Counted from the stretch's first letter, positions 53,374 through 63,427 are shown. The stretch: 64,000 bases of DNA from Bowmanella denitrificans (GCF_002887595.1 NZ_PEBU01000008.1:1-64000); one strand, 5' to 3'. The notes: generated by a model from the letters alone, not told the origin. A program made the numbers and translations.

Positions 53374-55251
53374 TCAAATTGCAGTTGCTTTCAAGATAGG
53401 GGTATCAGCGAGCAAAAAACCGGGCATTTGTGCCGCTTCCAAAGGCCTGGACCAATGATAGCCCTGACCTTTGTCGCAACCTAGCTGGCCAAGGAAATCG
53501 GCGGTTTGTTTATCTTCAATACCTTCAGCGATGGTAGTTAAGCCCAGACTACGTGCCATTTGCACTATGGCGGTCACAATGGCCTGATTTTCCACACTGT
53601 CCATCAGGTTAGTGACAAAGGAGCGGTCAATTTTCAGTTGTGAAACCTGAAACTTCTTCAGATACGCCAGGTTGGAATAACCGGTGCCGAAATCGTCAAT
53701 AGCCAGTCGCACGCCCAGTCCCTGGATCACAGACAAGCTCTGACGCAGCTCCTGTCCGGCTTCCAAAAACACTGATTCGGTCAGTTCAAGCAACAGAAAT
53801 TGCCCAGCCAAGTTGTATTGTTCCAGCAGCCGCGCCAGGGTTTGCGCAAAGCGACCGCGAATCAATTGCGCCGGTGACACGTTTACCGCAATAGACAACT
53901 CAGGTAAACCAGCCTTGTGCCACTCAACACATTGTCTGATGGCATTTTCCAGTACCCAGTCCCCCAGCATGCCTATCTGCCCACTGCGTTCAGCCAGGGG
54001 AATAAACACCTCGGGGCTGATCTCCCCTATTTGTGGGTGTTCCCAGCGAAGTAGCGCCTCCACTGATTCAATCATGCCACTTTGCAGACACACTTTGGGC
54101 TGGTATTGAATAGATAGCTGCTGTAACTCGATGGCATTGCGTAAACCACGCTCCATACACAGTTGCTGGGATAATTGTTCGCTCATGCCACTTTGGAAGT
54201 AGCGATACTGGTTACGACCGCTTTCCTTGGCTTTGTACATAGCCAGATCGGCCTGCTGGCAAATACTGTCAAAATCCATCCCATCCTGCGGCACCATAGA
54301 GATCCCCATAGAACAGGTCAGGGTCAGCTCATGACCATCAATTTCCAGGGCGGTAGCGGTACATTGCAGGATGCGCATGGCCAGCGCATCCACCTGCTTG
54401 CTATGGGTGATATTGGTGCTGATGATCACAAATTCATCACCGCCAAACCGGCACAGACTGTCAGATTCCCGCAAGGTGGCAGACAAGGTTTTAGCAACCT
54501 GCTGTAAATACCTGTCACCTAATTTATGTCCAAGTGAGTCATTAATAGATTTAAAGTTATCCAAATCCAGAAAGGTCAGCGCCACCATGGTCTGATTACT
54601 GCTGCAACGCACTACCGCAGTATCAAACATTTCCCGGGCTTTAAGCCGGTTGGGCAGGCCCGTGAGTGGATCATGATGGATAAGCTGCTCAACCTGCAAC
54701 TGAGACTGACGGTAACGGGCATTTTCCAGTTTCAGTTCATCGAGGATAGTGCGAAGTTGTGACACCACTGCCCAGATACCATAGGCCGTCATAGCCAATA
54801 GCAAAAACATCAAAAACGCGCTGTTCAGGTCCTGCATTGGGACTTCACGCGTCCACTGGCCACTTTGCCCCATCCAGCCGAGAATCAGTAAATTCACCGA
54901 GCTGATAGCAAAACTCCACAACATCAGGCGAATACCGCTTAGCATGGCGGCAAAAAACATCACTGCTGGCAGCAGCATAATGGCTTCATCACGTAAGCCG
55001 TAGAAACTCCACATAAACAGCAAGGCGCTGAAATTGATAATACCCAGGAATAAAGCGCTGCCCAGCTCAATCCGACCCGTAGCGGCAACGCGGTAACTGG
55101 CATAAAGCAAGGCTGACACAGGGGGCACATAGCAAGTGACAAACCACTCACCAAGCCAGGTCCAGTGCACAAATATAATGGCCAGGCACAACTGCGTAAG
55201 AAACTGTAGTTCCTTAAGTCGTTTCAGCCTGAAGGTGTTATTGGGCTGCAT
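53374..55251 (-). CDS. Membrane GGDEF-EAL c-di-GMP enzyme
   Basis: 625 aa. Five to six N-terminal membrane helices (residues about 15-170) form a sensor-like region, then a GGDEF domain with intact FGGDEF and an EAL domain with an intact EAL signature (VEALLRWEHP) followed by IDDFGTGYSNLAYLKKF and the lysine DRSFV. Both cyclase and phosphodiesterase sites look complete, so the balance between them is unpredictable. Monocistronic. Confidence 0.93.
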   Translation of the reverse strand: MQPNNTFRLKRLKELQFLTQLCLAIIFVHWTWLGEWFVTCYVPPVSALLYASYRVAATGRIELGSALFLGIINFSALLFMWSFYGLRDEAIMLLPAVMFFAAMLSGIRLMLWSFAISSVNLLILGWMGQSGQWTREVPMQDLNSAFLMFLLLAMTAYGIWAVVSQLRTILDELKLENARYRQSQLQVEQLIHHDPLTGLPNRLKAREMFDTAVVRCSSNQTMVALTFLDLDNFKSINDSLGHKLGDRYLQQVAKTLSATLRESDSLCRFGGDEFVIISTNITHSKQVDALAMRILQCTATALEIDGHELTLTCSMGISMVPQDGMDFDSICQQADLAMYKAKESGRNQYRYFQSGMSEQLSQQLCMERGLRNAIELQQLSIQYQPKVCLQSGMIESVEALLRWEHPQIGEISPEVFIPLAERSGQIGMLGDWVLENAIRQCVEWHKAGLPELSIAVNVSPAQLIRGRFAQTLARLLEQYNLAGQFLLLELTESVFLEAGQELRQSLSVIQGLGVRLAIDDFGTGYSNLAYLKKFQVSQLKIDRSFVTNLMDSVENQAIVTAIVQMARSLGLTTIAEGIEDKQTADFLGQLGCDKGQGYHWSRPLEAAQMPGFLLADTPILKATAI

Positions 55252-55505
55252 TTTCCATTTTTTATTTTTAACCTGCAGCCTTACATCAATGTTGATGCTG
55301 ACCTTTTATTTGCAGATTGTTGATTATGCAAACAATTTGAACGGATATATAAGCTGAATACAAGACACAAAAAGTAAAAAAACAAAGATATTTTGTGTAT
55401 TTCAGGTTAGTAACCACTTTTTTACCAATTTGTTTGCATAAAAGTATGTCACTTTCGCTAAACCTGTTGCCAATTTGCCAGGATTATTCACCGGAGCATA
55501 ATAGT

Positions 55506-57878
55506 TCAAAACTGAGCTTTGACGCCAGGCGGTCGCTGTGATGCGTCCTTACCCCAAGTGCTATTTGGCACACTGCCCATTACAAAATGCAGCTTTCCGC
55601 CCTGCATAATATCGGCGTGAGTCAGATAGCTGCGCTCCAGCACTTTACCGTTAAGGGTCGCGCTTTGAATATACAAATTGTCCTTGGACAACCCCTCGGT
55701 GGTCATGGCAAAGGTTTTACCATTAGCCAGGCGGAAGGCGGCTTGCGGCACCTGTGGGGCACCAATAACGTAGATCAGATCGCCCGGCGCCACAGGATAG
55801 AAGCCGATTGCAGAGAACAGATACCAGGCTGACATCTGCCCCACATCGTCATTCCCTGCCAGACCGTCGGGCTTATCCGAAGACAAGGTATCCATGATCT
55901 GGCGGATACGCTGCTGGGTACGCCACGGCTCACCGGCGTAGTTGTACAGGTAGGCGATATGGTGGCTGGGCTCATTGCCGTGGGCATACTGGCCAATCAG
56001 GCCGGCAATATCCTCATGCTCTTTGATCTTTTCGTATGACAGCTCTTTGCTGAACAAGGTGTCCAGGCGCTCAACAAAGGGCTTGTCACCGCCAAACAGA
56101 TCAATCAGACCTTGTACATCATGAGGTACGTAGAAGGTATATTGATAGCTGTTCCCTTCGGTGAATGGCCCCATATACTTGGCGGCTTCGGGGTCAAACT
56201 CAGGATCCCAGTTACCTTTGCTGTCCAGCCCACGCATAAAGTTGACACGCTGATCAAACACATTGCGATAAAACTGACTGCGGCGGTAAAACTCCGCGGC
56301 ATTGGTTTTATCCCCCTGGGCGTCAAAGAAGCGGGCAATAGTGAAGTCGTCATAGGCATATTCCAGCGTGATAGATACCGACTCAGGTAACACATTCATG
56401 GGCACATAGCCGTATTGCTTGTACTCAGGGATAGCATCGTAACGGGCGTGATTGGCGGTGGCCAGAATCGCCTCTTTGGCCAGTTCCACATCAAAATCGC
56501 GGATACCTTTAAGGTAAGCGTCAGCAATCACAGACACGGCGTGATAACCAATCATGGTCCAGGTTTCATGGCCCTGGAAAGACCAGATTGGCAGGATTTT
56601 GTTGGGGCTTTGCTGATAGTGCACCAGCATGGAGGTAATCATATCGTTAACCCGTTCTGGATCCACATAAGTCAGCAGCGGATGCAAGGCACGGTAGGTA
56701 TCCCACAAGGAAAACAGAGTGTAGTTAGTAAAACCTTCGGCCTTGTGAATAGCCCCGTCTACGCCCAGGTACTGACCATTCACGTCCTGGTAAACAGAGG
56801 GCGCCTGCAGGGCATGGTACATGGCCGTGTAGAACTGACGTTTCTCTTTCAGCTCACCTTGCATATCAATGCCGGCCAGCTCGTGATCCCAGGCACTGCG
56901 CGCCTCGCTGCGTACCTGGTCAAAGTTCCAGTGGGGAATTTCAGCCTGCAGGTTTTCAAGCGCATTGGCATGGCTGACCGCTGACATACCCACTTTAATC
57001 AGCAGCGGTTTGTCGGTGGGCTTGCTAAAGTGCGCCATCACCTTGATGGCCTTACCGGCCGTGTACTGCTCAGCCGGATTAACTATAGTGGAGGGCTTGT
57101 TGCCACCATGGTCAAGGCAGCCGTTGCAGCGGTAGCGGGTATTGTCTTCGTTAATCAGTTCAATATCGTCAAAAGGACGGGAAAACTGCACGGCAAAGTA
57201 GGTAGGACGGTTCTTGGCCCAGCCATTGGTGCGACGATGCAGCAACAGAGTTTGCTTATCCACTACCCTGGCATCAGACCAAATCACTTTATTGCTGAAG
57301 TTGTAAATGGAATGGGTCAGGTCCAACAGCACATGACCGGTTTCGCCGCGGCTGAAGGTGTAACGATGAATACCAGCTCGTACAGTAGTGGACAATTCGG
57401 CATGGATGTCATAATCCAGTAAATCAACGGCGTAATAACCAGGTTCTGCCCACTCACGTTCATGACTGAAACGGCTGCGATAGCCAGATTCAGGATTATT
57501 AACTGTTCCCGGTGTTGTCTGGGCAACCCCCACCATGGGCTGAATCAGTAAATCGCCCAGGTCTGAATGGCCGGTTCCGGAAAAATGAGTATGAGAAAAG
57601 CCCAGCATGGTGGTGTCGTCATAATGGTAACCGGCACATCGCTTGTAGATTTCCGGCTGCGGATCAATACCGCGGGCTACTGCTTCTGTATCAGGGCTAA
57701 GCTGCATCATACCAAAAGGCACAACAGCACCAGGGAATGTATGCCCCTCACCACCGGTACCAATAAACGGGTCAACATACTGACTATTGCCATTGTATGA
57801 GCTTGCCAGAACCGGCAAATTCAAACAGCAGATAAGTACACTGAGTCCTAAACACTTTATGGCCAGTTTTGTATCCAT
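55506..57878 (-). CDS. GH92 alpha-mannosidase
   Basis: 790 aa from ATG 57878 (GGGGTG site); a GTG at 57887 would add 3 residues. Signal peptide ending LA/SSYN. GH92 motifs: YVDPFIGTGGEGHTFPGAVVPFGMMQLSPDT, FSHTHFSGTGHSD, SLWDTYRALHPLLTY, GNEPSHHIAYLYNYAGEPWRTQ and GNDDVGQMSAWYLFSAIGFYPVAPG, which contains catalytic Asp residues. It is a calcium-dependent exo-alpha-mannosidase of the periplasm, here an isolated glycan-use gene next to its LacI regulator. Confidence 0.94.
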   Translation of the reverse strand: MDTKLAIKCLGLSVLICCLNLPVLASSYNGNSQYVDPFIGTGGEGHTFPGAVVPFGMMQLSPDTEAVARGIDPQPEIYKRCAGYHYDDTTMLGFSHTHFSGTGHSDLGDLLIQPMVGVAQTTPGTVNNPESGYRSRFSHEREWAEPGYYAVDLLDYDIHAELSTTVRAGIHRYTFSRGETGHVLLDLTHSIYNFSNKVIWSDARVVDKQTLLLHRRTNGWAKNRPTYFAVQFSRPFDDIELINEDNTRYRCNGCLDHGGNKPSTIVNPAEQYTAGKAIKVMAHFSKPTDKPLLIKVGMSAVSHANALENLQAEIPHWNFDQVRSEARSAWDHELAGIDMQGELKEKRQFYTAMYHALQAPSVYQDVNGQYLGVDGAIHKAEGFTNYTLFSLWDTYRALHPLLTYVDPERVNDMITSMLVHYQQSPNKILPIWSFQGHETWTMIGYHAVSVIADAYLKGIRDFDVELAKEAILATANHARYDAIPEYKQYGYVPMNVLPESVSITLEYAYDDFTIARFFDAQGDKTNAAEFYRRSQFYRNVFDQRVNFMRGLDSKGNWDPEFDPEAAKYMGPFTEGNSYQYTFYVPHDVQGLIDLFGGDKPFVERLDTLFSKELSYEKIKEHEDIAGLIGQYAHGNEPSHHIAYLYNYAGEPWRTQQRIRQIMDTLSSDKPDGLAGNDDVGQMSAWYLFSAIGFYPVAPGDLIYVIGAPQVPQAAFRLANGKTFAMTTEGLSKDNLYIQSATLNGKVLERSYLTHADIMQGGKLHFVMGSVPNSTWGKDASQRPPGVKAQF

Positions 57879-57940
57879 CAACATCACCCCAGTTTGTTGC
57901 AGCCAGCATGTGCAGAATCATAGGTTACAGATTCACACGC

Positions 57941-57950
57941 GGAACGTTCC
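57941..57950. promoter_or_regulatory. LacI-family operator between GH92 and its regulator
   Basis: GGAACGTTCC is a perfect 10-bp palindrome with the central CG step typical of LacI-family operators. It lies in the 155-bp divergent region, 63 bp before the GH92 start, so the LacI protein at 58034 probably represses mannosidase expression here. Confidence 0.7.
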
Positions 57951-58033
57951 AAAATTGTTAATGAGTGTAAATAAGCATATCGTATCGTCAAGGCATTTGG
58001 ATCGGTGCCGGACTAAACAACAGAACAGTGACA

Positions 58034-59047
58034 ATGACAGCCAATAACGTGAATAAAAACATAACCGTATTTGATGTGGCCAGACAGGCCGGTGTGTCCA
58101 AATCCACCGTGTCTTTGGTTCTGACCGAAAGTGATAAAGTCAGTGAGAAATCGAAGGAAAAAGTACTTAAAGCCATTGATGAACTGGGCTATGTGTATAA
58201 CCGTGATGCGGCAGCGCTGCGCAGCCGCCGTTCTAATCTTGTCGGTGTAGTCATCAATGACCTGACCAATCCATATTCTGCCCAGCTGGCGGTGGGTCTT
58301 GAGCGGCATATTCGCAGCCTGGGCTATATGTCTGTACTGGTCAACAGTGGCGAGGACCTCACCACTCAGAAACAATTAGTTCAGCAGCTTAAAGAATATC
58401 GGCTGGCAGCCCTAGTCATCTGTCCAACTCCAGGTACTGATGCACAATGGCTTAATCAGCAAATCGATGCCGGCATTCCGGTTATCCAGATTATGCGCGA
58501 GGTTGTCGGCGCGCGCGCACCCTTGGTGATCCCGGATAATGTCAAAGGGACCAGCCTGGTAACCCAACACCTGCTCGACCAGGGCTACCGTCATTTGGCC
58601 TTTATTGGCGGTAATGAGAGCATTTCGGACTTTCATGAACGACTGGCCGGATTTGATAGAACCTTACTAAAAGCACAACTGACAAACCTGCAGATTACCC
58701 GAATTCAGGCTCCCACCAATCGCCACGGCGGACGCCAGGCCATTCAGCAAGCCCTGCAATCCGATCCCAATCTGCAGGCAATAGTGTGTTTTAACGACGT
58801 TATCGCTTACGGCGCCATTGAACAATTGCACGCATTAGGCCGAATCCCTGGTAAAGACATTGCAGTAGCAGGCTTTGATGATCTTGAAGACTCGTGCCGT
58901 ATGTCCCCGGCTCTGACTACAGTGCATATTGATGCCGATAAAATTGGCCAGGCAGTATGTCGTTTGCTGGGCAATAAGAAAGAGGCGGTCGCCTCTGAAG
59001 GACGTATTCTGGTGGATGTGGAGTTTATCCCGCGTAGTTCAGGCTAA
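58034..59047 (+). CDS. LacI-family transcriptional regulator
   Basis: 337 aa from ATG 58034 (GTG 58028 would add 2). HTH ITVFDVARQAGVSKSTVSLVLTESDKVSEKSKEKVLKAIDELGYVYN with hinge helix, then a periplasmic-binding-like effector domain (VGVVINDLTNPYSAQLAVGLERHI). Divergent from the GH92 gene and the likely source of its sugar-controlled regulation; the inducer is presumably a mannose-containing sugar. Confidence 0.93.
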   Translation: MTANNVNKNITVFDVARQAGVSKSTVSLVLTESDKVSEKSKEKVLKAIDELGYVYNRDAAALRSRRSNLVGVVINDLTNPYSAQLAVGLERHIRSLGYMSVLVNSGEDLTTQKQLVQQLKEYRLAALVICPTPGTDAQWLNQQIDAGIPVIQIMREVVGARAPLVIPDNVKGTSLVTQHLLDQGYRHLAFIGGNESISDFHERLAGFDRTLLKAQLTNLQITRIQAPTNRHGGRQAIQQALQSDPNLQAIVCFNDVIAYGAIEQLHALGRIPGKDIAVAGFDDLEDSCRMSPALTTVHIDADKIGQAVCRLLGNKKEAVASEGRILVDVEFIPRSSG

Positions 59048-59158
59048 TGTTATAGCCTGAAGATACAGTCGGTATGTTCGACTCGGGACCACAAGATACT
59101 GTACATAAATACATACATTTGCCATAGTCTGGCACCTAACGCAAAACAGGAAGTATTT

Positions 59159-59518
59159 ATGCTTAGGTATATTGTTGTCACCGCTCACCAGAGTGAATAT
59201 CCAGCCCCTATCGAGTTTACAAAAGGCACAGCGTTAACCATAGGAGAAAAATATGCAGGTCCTGAAGATTGGCAGGATTGGTATTTTTGCTCAACTACCG
59301 GGCATTCAGGGGGTTGGGTCCCGGCTCAGGTTTTCCGCCAGACAAGTGAAGACCAGGGACTGGCATTAGAGGACTACAGCGCCAAAGAACTAAATGTAGT
59401 GGCAGGTGAATACCTCATTGGCGGACGCATGCTGAACGGTTGGGTATGGGCAACGAGACAGGATAGCACCGACCGGGGTTGGGTACCCATGGACAATTTA
59501 ACACCGTTAAATTTTTAG
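59159..59518 (+). CDS. Protein with two variant SH3 domains
   Basis: 119 aa made of two SH3-like halves: LRYIVVTAHQSEYPAPIEFTKGTALTIGEKY...WYFCSTTGHSGGWVPAQVF and YSAKELNVVAGEYLIGGRMLNGWVWATRQDS...GWVPMDNL, each with the ALYDY-like opening and a GWVP turn. No signal peptide. Function unknown; small cytoplasmic ligand-binding domains of this kind are common in Shewanella and Alteromonas. RBS AGGA. Confidence 0.82.
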   Translation: MLRYIVVTAHQSEYPAPIEFTKGTALTIGEKYAGPEDWQDWYFCSTTGHSGGWVPAQVFRQTSEDQGLALEDYSAKELNVVAGEYLIGGRMLNGWVWATRQDSTDRGWVPMDNLTPLNF

Positions 59519-59625
59519 TTGTGCGGATCTGCTCTTCAAACCCAGCATGATCAATGCTGATTCATAACGTTGTCATATATTAACGCTGAAATAGCGGGCC
59601 TTACGCAAGTTAAGGCCACGTATCA

Positions 59626-60552
59626 TTGAAACGATCGCAATCCATATTAAGCAGTTTGTTATTGTTAGTATTTCAGGCACAGGCAGGGCAAGCTGAAGGC
59701 CTGCAAAGCAAAGTGGCTAGTCAGATAAGGCTGGATGATCGCTCAGGCAAGGACCTGCGCTACCAATATCGCCTGCGAATTTATCCGTCCTTCAATGTTA
59801 ATGACGCCTGGAGCTTGCATGCTTTTGTCGCGACCGGTAAATCCTTTGCATCCAGCCATAACACGTTGGACGAGGGGAAGGCCGACCATCTTTACATGCG
59901 TCGCTTTTTTGTTCGCCACCAAGATAGCCAAGGTAAAACCGAACTTGGCGTTATTCCCACTTACAAGGGCGATGTAGCCTCTACCGGCCTGTCAAAGGAT
60001 GGCTGGATAAGCGGTATTCGGCATGTACAACAAGTCAGTCCAGACAGTCAGTTGGAGCTGGTGGTGGGCGAACTGGCCCATATTGACGATGCCAATGCCT
60101 GGCAAAAACTGCATAGTCTGAACTATCTGGAGCTTGAATTTACCAGCCAAATAAACTCATCCATAGGCTACGAGCTAAGCCTGGAGCATATGTTGGGAGA
60201 CAATTTCTTCAGGGGCGAACTTCGGTACCAAAGTCCTCACGGACAGCACTACGCCATTGAGCTTATCGACAGGCTCGACAGTAGCAGAATTAAAGTGGTA
60301 TTGAGTATGGGCATGCCACTGGCCTGGCTTGGTGCCGAGTTTTTCACTCACTACAGCTATGTGGATAAAGGCTTTGGCCAACGTGCCGAGCTTACCGAAG
60401 ACTTTCTCGAATATGGCCATGCCCTGGCCTTTGAATTGGACGGCAAACTGAACAACAGTGGCTTAGGTTGGTTCGCCAAAGCAGAGCATTATGCTGACAC
60501 TGACACCAGCCGCATACAGATTGGCCTAAGCTACACATTTTCCAGCCAGTAA
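59626..60552 (+). CDS. Outer-membrane beta-barrel protein, porin-like
   Basis: 308 aa with signal peptide ending QA/GQAE. The rest alternates amphipathic strands (YRLRIYPSFNVNDAWSLHAFVATG, ELGVIPTYKGDVASTGL, YELSLEHMLGDNFFRGELRY) and ends in the aromatic-tailed strand RIQIGLSYTF, the barrel-insertion signature. No ligand can be assigned. The start is TTG at 59626 with AAGG upstream; no nearby ATG is in frame. Confidence 0.75.
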   Translation: MKRSQSILSSLLLLVFQAQAGQAEGLQSKVASQIRLDDRSGKDLRYQYRLRIYPSFNVNDAWSLHAFVATGKSFASSHNTLDEGKADHLYMRRFFVRHQDSQGKTELGVIPTYKGDVASTGLSKDGWISGIRHVQQVSPDSQLELVVGELAHIDDANAWQKLHSLNYLELEFTSQINSSIGYELSLEHMLGDNFFRGELRYQSPHGQHYAIELIDRLDSSRIKVVLSMGMPLAWLGAEFFTHYSYVDKGFGQRAELTEDFLEYGHALAFELDGKLNNSGLGWFAKAEHYADTDTSRIQIGLSYTFSSQ

Positions 60553-60575
60553 AAAAGCAGCCGAAGCTGCTTTTT
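60552..60575. terminator. Bidirectional terminator
   Basis: AAAAAGCAGC-CGAA-GCTGCTTTTT is a perfect 10-bp stem with a CGAA tetraloop and A/T flanks on both sides, between the convergent barrel gene and the orphan secreted protein gene. Confidence 0.9.
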
Positions 60576-60591
60576 ATTTAGCTAAAGGGAA

Positions 60592-61377
60592 CTATCTGTA
60601 TGAAATGTTCTCGCTATCCAGAGGAATGCTATCTGGCTGAGTCAAATCCCAAACCTTGGAGTATACAGTGGTACCACCGGCATTGCGGCAGGTGATTTCC
60701 TGATACAGGTTAGGCAGCTCATTACGATGAATTTTCTGGCCAGTGAAGACATCTGTATCAAAGCCATACTTGCTGTTTTCGCCGTTAAACACTTCAAGCG
60801 AACGACCATGGTCCTGACTGATATAGCATACGCCATCAGTTGCATAGTTGGTCACAGACAGAATACCGCTGTACTCAAACTGGTCCTGATATGGGTAACC
60901 AGGCTCCCAGGGCTTAGTCGGACGCTCATGGTAGTAGCCGTTGGGCGTCAGTGTGGCGTCCCAGGTCATTTTGGGAGCGCGCGGGATATTATGACGGATG
61001 GCAAACTGCTGACCATCCAGATCTGTGCATTGTACCTGCAGGTATTTATGCACTGTGGCAAATCTTTCATCGAAACCGGTCTCAACCTGGTCCACCAAAG
61101 GAGTTCCAAACGGACCGATGCGGCCAGGGTTAATCAGGGTACCATCTTCGGCATTATACAGACCAGCTTCGGTGCAGGACGCATTGCCGCCATGACGGAC
61201 ATAAGCTTTAACCGTGCCGTAGTTCACCTCGGCAGTGGAAATAGTCGTCACCGGCCCTTGGTTATAGGCAGAATCACGTTTAAAACCGTCATTGTCGTAA
61301 ACAACTTGCGGGGCAGCCACAGCATTGACAGAAACACAGGCAATACCTATCGCTAAAACGAGCTTATTCAATTTCAT
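60592..61377 (-). CDS. Secreted protein of unknown family
   Basis: 261 aa from ATG 61377; signal peptide MKLNKLVLAIGIACVSVNAVA/APQ. Mature protein has several cysteines (SCTEAGLY, QCTDLDG, VCYISQDHG, EITCRNAGG) that probably form disulfides, and repeated Tyr/Gly-rich strand-like text. I do not recognise it. It is placed alone between two strong terminators, so it has its own promoter. Confidence 0.8.
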   Translation of the reverse strand: MKLNKLVLAIGIACVSVNAVAAPQVVYDNDGFKRDSAYNQGPVTTISTAEVNYGTVKAYVRHGGNASCTEAGLYNAEDGTLINPGRIGPFGTPLVDQVETGFDERFATVHKYLQVQCTDLDGQQFAIRHNIPRAPKMTWDATLTPNGYYHERPTKPWEPGYPYQDQFEYSGILSVTNYATDGVCYISQDHGRSLEVFNGENSKYGFDTDVFTGQKIHRNELPNLYQEITCRNAGGTTVYSKVWDLTQPDSIPLDSENISYR

Positions 61378-61527
61378 TCCGTTAATTCCTTTCAAAAATA
61401 AATAAGTAGCATGAAAGACAGATCCATCTTGTTTTGAGCTCGTTAAGGATACTAAACCACCAATGACAACGCTGTCATGTGATCAAATGCCACCAAATGC
61501 AAAAAAATGTAACCAAGGCAAAGACAA

Positions 61528-61555
61528 AAAAAACGGCGCCTTAGCGCCGTTTTTT
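61528..61555. terminator. Bidirectional terminator between orphan secreted gene and FTR1 gene
   Basis: ACGGCGC-CTTA-GCGCCGT (61533-61550) with AAAAA before and TTTTT after. It lies 4 nt after the FTR1 stop on the minus strand, so it is an obvious terminator for that gene. Confidence 0.9.
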
Positions 61556-61558
61556 GCA

Positions 61559-63427
61559 TTAAATCCTGGCTTTTCGCTGATAGACGGTCATTAACGCTAT
61601 CAGGGCAATCAGCACAGCCTGCGACATCAGGGTCACACCATCTGCGTAAATACCCAGCCAGGTTGCTTCCGGCAGATTCAGTGGGATACTGACAATACTG
61701 CCGGTTTCCTGCAATGCAGCGATACCGCGACCGGCAAAAATAACCGCCAGCGCAAACATAATGGCGGCATTCACCTTAAAGAACATGCCCACCGGCACCC
61801 GCATTGCCAGTTTGAAGATAACCACACTAAGTACCACCAACAAAACAGCCGCCGCCAGCATGCCGAAAATCACAGCCTGTTGCCCTTCGGGGCCAGCCTG
61901 TAACCACAACGCTTGATAAAACAGGATAATTTCGAAGATTTCCCGGTATACCGCCACAAAGGCCAGGACCGCAAAACCGATATTCTGCCCTGAAGACAAA
62001 CTGGCACTCAGCTTGTCTTTAATATACTGCTGCCAATTGCTGGCATGCGCCTTGGAATGCATCCAGATCCCCACCCACAGCAAAATAGCTGTAGCAAGCA
62101 ATGCTGTCATACCTTCGGTGAGCTCCCGGCTGGCGCCGGATATATTAAACAGATAGCTGGCCACCGCCCAGGTCGCCAGACCACAGACCAATGCGGCAAT
62201 CCAACCGCTGTGTACATATTTCAAACTGGAGGTAGCACCAGAGCGCTTTAAAAATGCAAAGATTGCCGCCAGTACCAATATGGCTTCAAGGCCTTCACGT
62301 AACAAAATGATTAAAGAGGCGACAAAGCTCAGCAATGGTGACAACCCACCTTCATCCAACAGAATCTGCGCCTGATCCAAAGCGGATTGGGCCCGGTTAT
62401 AGCGGCTTTGCAACTCGTCCACGCTTAATCTGTCACGCAAGCCGTCACGGTAGGCAAACATAGCCAGCTCAATATCCTTACGCAGGGCCTTATCCAGGTT
62501 ATCCAGACTGGCTTCCACCAATTCAAAGCCTTCCAGGTATGCACCGATGGAAAGCTGATAGGCCTGCTCGAAATCCCCTGCTTCAACGGCCTGCCAGGAC
62601 TGAGCCAGCGTTTGTTTGGCAAATACCAGCGGTGCCGGTTTGTCAGACTCGATGACATCCGGATGGGCACGTAACTGTACAAACTGCTCGACATTCTGCC
62701 CTTGCGCTTGAACTTGCACTGGAGTCAGGGTAGCCAGTTGGTCCAGGTTAAAGGGTGATGTCACTTTGCCCTGCGGCCGTTCGGTTACGTATCCGGCCAC
62801 AAAAGCCGCCAATGACCAGCGCTGACTTTCAGACAGGTTGGCATAACTTGCCATTCCCGTTCCCTCAACGCCTAGGGTAATAGTGTTGTATAAACCAAAC
62901 AGGGTCAGTTCGTTCATACGTTCGGTATCGTGAAAATTCGCCGGTGCAGGTTCCATACCGGCTCCGGCAATACCGTCGCCTAACCCCGTTGCACCGTGGC
63001 AGGCAGAACACATCTGCTGATACAGATTGGCTACCGACAGAGGTTCAGGTGTGCCTCTGGGTGCAAGTTTAATGTCATAGGCCTTAGTCACGGCTTCGCT
63101 CAGCTTAGCGGTCATGGCCTTAATTTCCTGACCTGGACGCCTTTCATCAATCAGGCGCTTCAGGGTGCGGCTGTCTTCTAACAGCTGTGGGCTTTGCACC
63201 GTGGCCGGTAAATTTTGCAGGATCTGCTCCACCGCTTCGGCAAACTCAACCTGCTCCACATATTCGCCTTGATCCACTATCTGACCATCGGCCACTGTCA
63301 TGGGATAGTCCACACCGACATAGGAAAGCAAATGCAGGATCCGCTCGGGACCAGGCCCTGACGCTTGTGCCAGGTGGGCCGTCAGACCAAAAAACAGCAG
63401 GGTCAGGGCCCAGTTAAACCTCTTCAT
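61559..63427 (-). CDS. Cytochrome c / FTR1-family iron permease fusion
   Basis: 622 aa. Signal peptide to about residue 22, a periplasmic c-type cytochrome domain with haem site CSACH (C140, C143, H144) and a later Met ligand candidate, then seven membrane helices of the FTR1/EfeU permease with the iron-binding motifs REGLE (about residue 375) and REIFE. The fused cytochrome may take electrons from Fe2+ oxidation or couple uptake to respiration. High-affinity iron permeases of this kind are known in several proteobacteria. Confidence 0.92.
   Translation of the reverse strand: MKRFNWALTLLFFGLTAHLAQASGPGPERILHLLSYVGVDYPMTVADGQIVDQGEYVEQVEFAEAVEQILQNLPATVQSPQLLEDSRTLKRLIDERRPGQEIKAMTAKLSEAVTKAYDIKLAPRGTPEPLSVANLYQQMCSACHGATGLGDGIAGAGMEPAPANFHDTERMNELTLFGLYNTITLGVEGTGMASYANLSESQRWSLAAFVAGYVTERPQGKVTSPFNLDQLATLTPVQVQAQGQNVEQFVQLRAHPDVIESDKPAPLVFAKQTLAQSWQAVEAGDFEQAYQLSIGAYLEGFELVEASLDNLDKALRKDIELAMFAYRDGLRDRLSVDELQSRYNRAQSALDQAQILLDEGGLSPLLSFVASLIILLREGLEAILVLAAIFAFLKRSGATSSLKYVHSGWIAALVCGLATWAVASYLFNISGASRELTEGMTALLATAILLWVGIWMHSKAHASNWQQYIKDKLSASLSSGQNIGFAVLAFVAVYREIFEIILFYQALWLQAGPEGQQAVIFGMLAAAVLLVVLSVVIFKLAMRVPVGMFFKVNAAIMFALAVIFAGRGIAALQETGSIVSIPLNLPEATWLGIYADGVTLMSQAVLIALIALMTVYQRKARI

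Noticed and set aside
59098-59116. LexA-like CTGT-N8-ACAT before the SH3 gene
   Set aside because: One arm lacks the ACAG end and the gene has no link to DNA repair, so I do not call an SOS box.
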